Assembly: GCA_016926575.1 (NCBI GenBank) | Contig: JAFGOJ010000044.1 | Coordinates: forward strand, 1-11,031 | Origin: Anaerolineae bacterium | Lineage (GTDB): Bacteria > Chloroflexota > Anaerolineae > B4-G1 > DUEL01 | Direction of reading: 5' to 3' | Length of the DNA: 11,031 bases | In this document: piece by piece, positions 6,112-11,031 of the stretch | Position numbering within the stretch: the first letter of the stretch is position 1 | Layout of the letters: each line of letters begins with the position of its first letter | Position numbers and translations under genes: made by a program | The notes under the pieces: model-generated | Database searches by the model: none | What the model saw: the letters and a program-made list of their open reading frames with translations, nothing else | Told to the model about the DNA's origin: nothing

Positions 6112-6924
6112 ATGCTCGAATGGTTCGCAGGACTCAACCACATCGTGCAGGCGCTGTTGGCGACCTGTTTCACATGGTTCGTCACCGCATTGGGCGCCGG
6201 TCTCGTTTTTGTCTTCAAGACAGTCAACCGGAAAGTACTGGACAGTATGCTGGGATTCGCAGCCGGGGTGATGATTGCCGCCAGTTACTGGTCGCTGCTG
6301 GCCCCGGCCATCGAAATGGCGGAAGACAGCGGCGGCGCGGCCTGGGTGCCCGCGACGGTGGGGTTCTTGCTGGGCGGCGCGTTCCTGCTGCTGGTGGACA
6401 AGCTGCTGCCCCACCTGCACGCCGGCCACCCCACCGAAGATGCGGAAGGCCTCAAAACCCATTGGCGGCGCAGCGTTCTGCTGGTGCTGGCGATCACGCT
6501 GCACAACATCCCTGAGGGACTGGCGGTAGGCGTGGCGTTCGGTGCGCTGACGGCAGGGATTCCGGCCGCCTCTCTGGCGGGAGCCATCGCGCTGGCGCTG
6601 GGCATCGGCCTGCAAAACTTCCCGGAAGGGGCGTCCGTCTCGGTGCCTCTGCGCCGTGAGGGGCTATCTGCATTGAAGAGCTTTTGGTACGGGCAACTCT
6701 CGGGCGTGGTCGAGCCGGTGGCGGGGGTGCTGGGTGCACTGGCCGTGGTGCTGGTCCGCCCCCTCCTGCCCTACGCGTTGGCATTCGCGGCCGGCGCGAT
6801 GATCTTCGTCGTCATCGAGGAGTTGATTCCAGAGTCACAGATGGAGAGCGACACCAACATCGCCACAATCGGCGCGATGCTGGGGTTCGCCGTCATGATG
6901 ACGCTGGACGTCGCACTGGGGTAA
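6112..6924 (+). CDS. ZIP-family divalent metal transporter (GufA-like)
   Basis: A 270-residue inner-membrane protein that would carry Zn2+ or a related divalent cation. About eight hydrophobic segments are visible. The two signature helices carry HNIPEG (H131, N132, E135) and QNFPEG (Q168, N169, E172), which match the binuclear metal site known from bacterial ZIPs. A further helix reads GAMIFVVIEELIPES with E235/E236, as in GufA-type members. The cytoplasmic loop between the third and fourth helices is His-bearing (HLHAGH, 101-106), a common metal-sensing or capture loop. The reading frame is open well upstream inside selA, but the ATG at 6112 follows AGAAGGA at 6097-6103 with suitable spacing and gives a normal N-terminus. 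The gap to selA is 13 bases and to the next gene 15, so the three are surely co-transcribed. Metal specificity and direction are unknown. Confidence 0.92.
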   Translation: MLEWFAGLNHIVQALLATCFTWFVTALGAGLVFVFKTVNRKVLDSMLGFAAGVMIAASYWSLLAPAIEMAEDSGGAAWVPATVGFLLGGAFLLLVDKLLPHLHAGHPTEDAEGLKTHWRRSVLLVLAITLHNIPEGLAVGVAFGALTAGIPAASLAGAIALALGIGLQNFPEGASVSVPLRREGLSALKSFWYGQLSGVVEPVAGVLGALAVVLVRPLLPYALAFAAGAMIFVVIEELIPESQMESDTNIATIGAMLGFAVMMTLDVALG

Positions 6925-6939
6925 CGCCAGGAGACACAC

Positions 6940-7557
6940 ATGGCAGAGATGGCACACGTCGACGCATCCTTCCCGAAAGCGTGGAGCGGACGGATCGCCT
7001 ACGTCATTTCGATGGGCGGCAGTCCGCCCGTATTGGCCGTCGGATCGATGGCTTTGATCGCCGCCACGTTCCCAGGGCCGCGTGTGTGGACGCTGGCCAG
7101 CGTCTACGTGTTCCTCTCGATTTTCCTCCCCCTGCTCTACGTCTTCTGGCTGGTGCACGCCGGGCGGATCACGGACATCGACATCCAGTTGCGCGAGCAG
7201 CGCGTGGGGCCACTGGTGATCACCATCGCGGCCGGCGGCCTCAGTTATGTCGTTCTGCGCATCGGCAACGCACCGCCGGTGATGGCCGTCGTGGGGCTGG
7301 CACTGTGGCTGGAAACGATGATCATCCTGATCATCACACTCAAGTGGAAAGTGAGTATGCACAGCGCCGCGGCGGCGGGGGCAGCGACGTTGATCTGGTG
7401 TATTTTCGGCAAGTCGCTGCCGCTGCTGATTGGCGTGCCGATCATCGCCTGGTCCCGCGTGCGGCTGCGCCGCCACACCATCGCCCAAACCATCGTGGGG
7501 GCCCTTCTGGGCATCACGGTCTTCCTCGCGGTGATCATTCTGGCCACCCGCCCCTGA
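6940..7557 (+). CDS. PAP2-superfamily-like integral membrane protein, altered active site
   Basis: A 205-residue membrane protein with about six hydrophobic segments (near 20-42, 52-74, 92-108, 112-134, 143-170 and 184-202). The C-terminal half follows the lipid-phosphatase PAP2 pattern: KVSMHSA (137-143) stands where PSGH is expected, and SRVRLRRHTIAQ (172-183) where SRxxxxxHxxxD is expected. Ser172, Arg173 and His179 are kept; the Asp is Gln183. An upstream REQR (85-88) may stand for the first motif. Family members dephosphorylate lipid phosphates or polyprenyl pyrophosphates; whether this one is active is unclear, given the Asp and Pro-Ser-Gly changes. The start has AGGAG (6929-6933) six bases upstream. 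It ends in TGA followed at once by TAG. Last gene of the selA operon; the functional link to its neighbours is not evident. Confidence 0.72.
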   Translation: MAEMAHVDASFPKAWSGRIAYVISMGGSPPVLAVGSMALIAATFPGPRVWTLASVYVFLSIFLPLLYVFWLVHAGRITDIDIQLREQRVGPLVITIAAGGLSYVVLRIGNAPPVMAVVGLALWLETMIILIITLKWKVSMHSAAAAGAATLIWCIFGKSLPLLIGVPIIAWSRVRLRRHTIAQTIVGALLGITVFLAVIILATRP

Positions 7558-7558
7558 T

Positions 7559-7571
7559 AGGAGAGCCTCCT
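7559..7571. terminator. Small dyad between convergent genes
   Basis: AGGAG and CTCCT flank AGC in the 25-base gap between the plus-strand PAP2-like gene and the minus-strand ribonuclease gene. It is too short and lacks a T-run, so it is at best a weak bidirectional terminator. Nothing else fits in the gap. Confidence 0.2.
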
Positions 7572-7582
7572 TCGCTGTAGCC

Positions 7583-9409
7583 CTACGCCACGCGGAAGAA
7601 CGCCTCCAACGTCGCCAGATTGACGTCCAATAGCACGAGCGAAACCGTGCTGTTCAACGGTGGGTCGCCCGGCACGTGCACCGCCGCCTCCCAATCCAGT
7701 TCGGGGATCAACACCTTGCCGCGCCGTTCCCACTTCTCCACCAGAAAGCCCTCTCCGCACCACCCGGGATGCTGCATCAAGTAGATCAGGGTCCAATGCG
7801 CGTTGGCCTGGCGCTCGGCGCGGCGTACGCTGCCCACCACCGCCTCCGTCGCGCCGACGCGCTCCGTCAGCGCCTGCTCGTCCAACAGCGGCGCGCCGCG
7901 CAGGTAGGCGCGCAGTTGCTGATGCACCACCAGGTCGAGGTAGCGCCGCAGCGGACTGGTGGCCTGGACGTAGAGCGCCATGCCCAATCCGGCGTGCGGG
8001 CCGGGCCTGCTGCTGTACTGGGCGGGCTTCATCTGGCGGCGCAAGGTGAACATGCCGGCCAGGTCGGTAGGGCGGTCGTCGGTGTCGGGCGGGGGCTGGC
8101 TGGAGAAAGGCAGCGGAATGGCATGCTCCAGCGCGAAACGGCCCACGGCCGCCCCCGCCATCACCATCGCCTCACGCACGACGTCCCGACTGCGCAACGG
8201 CGGCAGCGGACGGATGGATACAGCGCCCTCTTCGACCGTGATTTTGACCTCGGGAAGGTCAAGTTCGACCGCACCCGCTTCCCGGCGGCGCGTCTGGTGC
8301 GCCACGGCCAGCCGGTAGAGCGCGGCGAACGGCTCCTGCTCCAGGCACGCCTCGGCCTCGGCGTAGGTCATGCGCGTGACGCGCACCCAACTGGGCACGA
8401 CCTCCACGCCGGTCACTTGTCCCGCGTCGTCCAGATCGAGGCCGAAGGAGAGGGCCGGGGAGACCTCGGCCAATCCCATTCCCAGCACCTGCACGACCTG
8501 TGCAGGCAGCATCGGCACGGGCCCATCGGGCAGGTAGAGCGTCGCGCCGCGGGCGCGCGCGGCCACGTCGGCCGCGGTGTCGGGCGGGACGAGCGCGGCG
8601 ACGTCGGCGACGTGTACCCACAGCCGGCGCCCGTCCAGGCTAAGCGCGTCGTCGGGGTCGCGGTTCCCCTCGTCGTCGATAGCAAAGGCAGGCAGGTGCG
8701 TCAGGTCGAGCCGCGGCTCGTCGGGCAGGGGCGGCAGCGCCTCGCTGGGAGGGGCAACCGGCAGGCCCAGGCGGCGCGGGTAGGGAACGACGGTGGGGTC
8801 CCAATGCCCCACGTCGAGCAGCAGCGCGTGGGCGTCCTGCGGCGTTTCGGGTCGATTCAGCGCGCGCAGCACGGCGCTCCGTTCCGTCGCGCCCCAGGCC
8901 AGCGCCTCGACGTCCTGGAGGTACGGGCCGTCCTGCGCCGGGTCGAGCATGCCGGTGCGCACGCGTTCGAGGAAGCCGCGCCAGGCGCGCTGCTCGGCGG
9001 CGCGGGCCTCGCGGGCGGCGCGCTCCTGGACCACGGCCTGCGCGGAACGGACGGCGATCTTCTCCGGCGTGCCCTCGAAATACAGCCCATCCTCGACGAG
9101 CTGCCAGGCGGCCCAGGCCGTGCGGGGGGTGACGTCGCCGTAGACCAGTTCGGCCAGCTCGGCCAGGTGCGTCGTCCCCCCGCTCAACAGCTCCCACGCC
9201 GCTTCGACCTCACCCTGGGGTGGGGTCAGGTCGGCCAGGCGCGCCAGCGGGCCGGGGTGCAACAGGGTCACGTCCTTGGGGCGCACGCTGAGCGTCTCGC
9301 CGCCCGGCAGCTCGATGGTCAGCTTTTTGCCGGCCGCCTGGATGCGGGCGGGGGCGTTTTTGTAACGCACCAGAGCGCCGACGGGCAAGGAATGGATTTG
9401 GGACGTCAT
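7583..9409 (-). CDS. RNB-domain exoribonuclease (RNase II/R family)
   Basis: A 608-residue 3'-5' exoribonuclease of the RNase II superfamily. The RNB domain (about 233-500) has all four metal-binding aspartates in AFAIDDEGNRDPDDA (D245, D251, D253, D254), the HVADV strand (266-270) and the TSPLRRY block (484-490) with the catalytic-site arginine. The part before it (1-230) is not the usual pair of cold-shock domains; it has a short SH3-like or KOW-like start (about 8-50), then a helical, winged-helix-like region rich in Ala and Arg. The C-terminus (about 551-605) is a short S1-like beta region. At 608 residues it is nearer to RNase II (about 640) than RNase R (about 800), and resembles the short RNB proteins of cyanobacteria and other non-proteobacteria. 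AAGGAG lies six bases before the ATG. It lies 66 bases downstream of proS with no promoter visible between, so co-transcription is likely. Confidence 0.93.
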   Translation of the reverse strand: MTSQIHSLPVGALVRYKNAPARIQAAGKKLTIELPGGETLSVRPKDVTLLHPGPLARLADLTPPQGEVEAAWELLSGGTTHLAELAELVYGDVTPRTAWAAWQLVEDGLYFEGTPEKIAVRSAQAVVQERAAREARAAEQRAWRGFLERVRTGMLDPAQDGPYLQDVEALAWGATERSAVLRALNRPETPQDAHALLLDVGHWDPTVVPYPRRLGLPVAPPSEALPPLPDEPRLDLTHLPAFAIDDEGNRDPDDALSLDGRRLWVHVADVAALVPPDTAADVAARARGATLYLPDGPVPMLPAQVVQVLGMGLAEVSPALSFGLDLDDAGQVTGVEVVPSWVRVTRMTYAEAEACLEQEPFAALYRLAVAHQTRRREAGAVELDLPEVKITVEEGAVSIRPLPPLRSRDVVREAMVMAGAAVGRFALEHAIPLPFSSQPPPDTDDRPTDLAGMFTLRRQMKPAQYSSRPGPHAGLGMALYVQATSPLRRYLDLVVHQQLRAYLRGAPLLDEQALTERVGATEAVVGSVRRAERQANAHWTLIYLMQHPGWCGEGFLVEKWERRGKVLIPELDWEAAVHVPGDPPLNSTVSLVLLDVNLATLEAFFRVA

Positions 9410-9454
9410 CGTTTGCTCCTTGTGGGTGGCCGCACGGTTGGATCGCGCATCCCT

Positions 9455-9475
9455 GGGCGCGATTGAATCGCGCCC
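9455..9475. repeat. Palindrome between proS and the RNB gene
   Basis: GGGCGCGATT (9455-9464) and AATCGCGCCC (9466-9475) flank one G and touch the proS stop codon (TAG at 9478-9476). On the minus strand no T-run follows, so it is not a classical terminator. It may stabilise the 3' end of proS mRNA or lower transcription into the ribonuclease gene. Its ending CGCGCCCCTA matches the palindrome at 401-420. Confidence 0.6.
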
Positions 9476-10912
9476 CTAATACGCCCGGCCGAAAACGGCG
9501 CGCTCGGCGGACGTTTCGCCGCAGACGGCGCACGGGCCGTGGCCCGATTCCTGGTCGAGCGGGATGCAGCGGATCGTGGCGCCGGTCTCTTCTTTCACCT
9601 TCGCCTCGCAGGCGGCGCTGCCGCACCACCAGGCCACGCCGAAGCCGTCGGCCACGGCCTCGCGCAATCCCTCGAAATCGTCGGGGTAGGTGGTGTGCGC
9701 CTCACGGAACGCCAGCGCGCGGTCATACATATTCTGGTGGATGGCGGCCAGCATGTCCTGGACGGCACTCGCCAGTCCGGCCAACGGTGCGGTGCGCTTC
9801 CCCTCGCGGCCGGGGCGGTCGCGGCGGGCCAGCATAACCTGGCCGTTCTGCACGTCGCGCGGGCCGATCTCGATGCGCAGCGGCACGCCGCGCATCTCCC
9901 AATCGTTGAACTTCCAGCCGGGGGAGAGTTCGGCGCGGTCGTCGACCTTCAAGCGCACGCTGCCCTCCAGGGCGGCCTTCACCTGGGCCACGGCCTCCAG
10001 CACGAGAGAGAGCTCGTCGTCGCTGCGCCAGATGGGGACGACGACGGCCTGGTAGGGAGCGAGCTTGGGCGGCAGGACCAGACCCTGGTCGTCGCCGTGG
10101 GTCATCACCACCGCGCCGACCATACGCGTGCTAACACCCCAGCTCGTGGTCCACACGTGCTGGAGCGCGTTGTTCTCGTCCGAGAAGGTGATGTCGAAGG
10201 CGCGGGCGAAGTTCTGACCGAGGAAGTGGGAGGTGCCGGACTGAAGCGCGCGCCGGTCGCCCATCATCGCCTCGATGGTGTAGCTGACCACGGCCCCGGC
10301 GAACTTTTCGGTCTCGCTCTTGCGCCCTTCCAGGACAGGGATGGCGGCGTCGTTGACGGCGAAGTCGGTGTAGACGCCCAGCATGCGCAGCGTTTCCTCG
10401 CGCGCTTCGGCCTCGGTGGCGTGGGCGGTGTGACCCTCCTGCCACAGGAACTCCGTCGTGCGCAGGAAGAGACGCGTGCGCATCTCCCAGCGCACCACGT
10501 TGGCCCACTGATTGATCAGGAGCGGCAGGTCGCGGTAGGATTGGATCCACTTGGCGTACATGTGGCCGATGATCGTTTCGGACGTGGGCCGGACGACCAA
10601 GGGTTCTTCCAGCTCCTTCCCGCCACCGACGGTGACCACGGCCAGCTCGGGCGAGAAGCCTTCAACGTGCTCTGCCTCCTTTTGGAGGAAGCTCATCGGG
10701 ATGAAGAGGGGGAAGTAGGCGTTGACATGGCCGGTGGCCTTGAAGCGCCGGTCCAGCCCGTCGCGGATGTGTTCCCACAGCGTGTAGCCGTAGGGTTTGA
10801 TCACCATACAACCGCGCACGGGGCTGTAGTCGGCCAGGTCGGCCATTTGGACGATATCGGTATACCAACGCGAGTAGTCTTCGCTTTGGGGCGTCACTTT
10901 GGATGCCATCAT
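9476..10912 (-). CDS. proS: Prolyl-tRNA synthetase, archaeal/eukaryotic type
   Basis: A class II synthetase that charges tRNA(Pro) with proline in the cytoplasm. At 478 residues it is the short type without the roughly 180-residue inserted editing domain of E. coli ProRS. Visible blocks: GCMVIKPYGYTLWEHI (34-49) near motif 1, RPTSE (108-112) for proline recognition, motif 2 from RWEMR to FLWQEGHTAH (141-164), GTSHFLGQNFARAF (226-239), and motif 3 GDDQGLVLPPKLAP (273-286). The anticodon-binding domain follows (about 285-400). The C-terminal domain carries four cysteines, C430, C435, C461 and C464, fit for zinc, and ends in the family's conserved Tyr478. Two adjacent ATGs compete: the one at 10912 lies five bases from AGGAGG (10923-10918), the one at 10909 eight bases; either is possible. 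Only about 40 bases separate it from a palindromic repeat. Upstream gene of a likely pair with the RNB ribonuclease. Confidence 0.97.
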   Translation of the reverse strand: MMASKVTPQSEDYSRWYTDIVQMADLADYSPVRGCMVIKPYGYTLWEHIRDGLDRRFKATGHVNAYFPLFIPMSFLQKEAEHVEGFSPELAVVTVGGGKELEEPLVVRPTSETIIGHMYAKWIQSYRDLPLLINQWANVVRWEMRTRLFLRTTEFLWQEGHTAHATEAEAREETLRMLGVYTDFAVNDAAIPVLEGRKSETEKFAGAVVSYTIEAMMGDRRALQSGTSHFLGQNFARAFDITFSDENNALQHVWTTSWGVSTRMVGAVVMTHGDDQGLVLPPKLAPYQAVVVPIWRSDDELSLVLEAVAQVKAALEGSVRLKVDDRAELSPGWKFNDWEMRGVPLRIEIGPRDVQNGQVMLARRDRPGREGKRTAPLAGLASAVQDMLAAIHQNMYDRALAFREAHTTYPDDFEGLREAVADGFGVAWWCGSAACEAKVKEETGATIRCIPLDQESGHGPCAVCGETSAERAVFGRAY

Positions 10913-10934
10913 TTGTTCCTCCTGGGATTGGCGA

Positions 10935-10963
10935 ATAGTAACTGCTCAGCCTGGTCATTGCGA
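10935..10963 (-). promoter_or_regulatory. Tentative proS promoter
   Basis: A weak -10, TACTAT (10940-10935), lies 16 bases upstream of the AGGAGG of proS. Seventeen bases before it the sequence is TCGCAA, a poor -35 that falls inside the palindromic repeat. If this is right, the repeat forms part of the proS promoter. Transcription could equally come from beyond the window. Confidence 0.25.
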
Positions 10964-11031
10964 GCCGCCCGAAGGGCGGCGAAGCAATCTCCACGCTCGA
11001 TGGTGGGGATTGCTTCGGGCGCTTCGCGCCC
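10954..11031. repeat. Pair of inverted palindromic repeats, cut by the window end
   Basis: The left copy (10954-10992) begins GTCATTGCGAG and ends GAAGCAATCTCC; inside it GCCGCCC and GGGCGGC flank GAA (10964-10980), and ATTGC (10957-10961) pairs with GCAAT (10984-10988). After a 12-base spacer a second copy begins in the opposite direction with GGGGATTGCTTC (11005-11016), one mismatch from the inverse of the left copy's end, followed by GGGCGC/GCGCCC around TTC (11017-11031). This fits a short interspersed palindrome type I recall in intergenic regions of several bacterial phyla. No coding capacity. Confidence 0.7.

Noticed and set aside
7555..7560. Selenocysteine readthrough at the TGA ending the PAP2-like gene
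   Set aside because: Considered because selA is in the same operon, but TGA is followed immediately by in-frame TAG, so readthrough would add only one residue.
7676..9466. Long plus-strand open frame (596 residues) opposite the RNB gene
   Set aside because: Same kind of antisense shadow: it lies opposite the catalytic motifs of the ribonuclease, and no ribosome site or family features are seen.

Overview
The window is GC-rich, densely coded bacterial chromosome carrying ordinary housekeeping genes, with short palindromic repeats clustered at both ends. I see no phage, plasmid, IS transposase, CRISPR array, rRNA or tRNA gene. The gene types suggest a GC-rich, non-proteobacterial lineage: an archaeal/eukaryotic-type ProRS without an inserted editing domain, a DnaE with an apparently intact PHP metal site, a short RNase II-like RNB protein, and abundant intergenic palindromes. 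Chloroflexota (Anaerolineae-like) is my best guess, but it rests on general resemblance and not on a search.

Layout: 1-478 has no gene and is packed with hairpin-forming palindromes, one of which looks like the terminator of the next operon. At 479-4506 on the minus strand is a two-gene operon, dnaE then a YbaK/ProX-type editing protein, with an ATGA overlap. The 188-bp divergent region 4507-4694 holds two good sigma70-type promoters: an extended -10 that would make dnaE mRNA leaderless or nearly so, and a TTGTCG-17-TACAAT promoter for selA, which shows that selA starts at 4695. At 4695-7557 on the plus strand is a tight three-gene operon: selA, a ZIP-family metal transporter, and a PAP2-like membrane protein with an altered active-site motif. 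It converges, with a 25-bp gap, on a minus-strand pair: proS (9476-10912) followed by an RNB ribonuclease (7583-9409). The right end (about 10954-11031) holds a pair of inverted palindromic repeats of the widespread 'TCATTGCGAG...GAAGCAATCTCC' type, cut by the window edge.

How they fit together: two minus-strand genes concern aminoacylation accuracy for proline. The ProRS lacks a cis editing domain, and a free-standing YbaK-fold protein that could edit mischarged tRNA in trans sits about 8.5 kb away, coupled to the replicative polymerase. SelA makes Sec-tRNA(Sec), but selB, selC and selD are not in the window. I do not see a convincing new multi-gene system. The points most worth a second look are the leaderless dnaE promoter with a dyad in its spacer, the Asp-to-Gln change in the PAP2 motif, the trans-editing arrangement, and the palindrome clusters.
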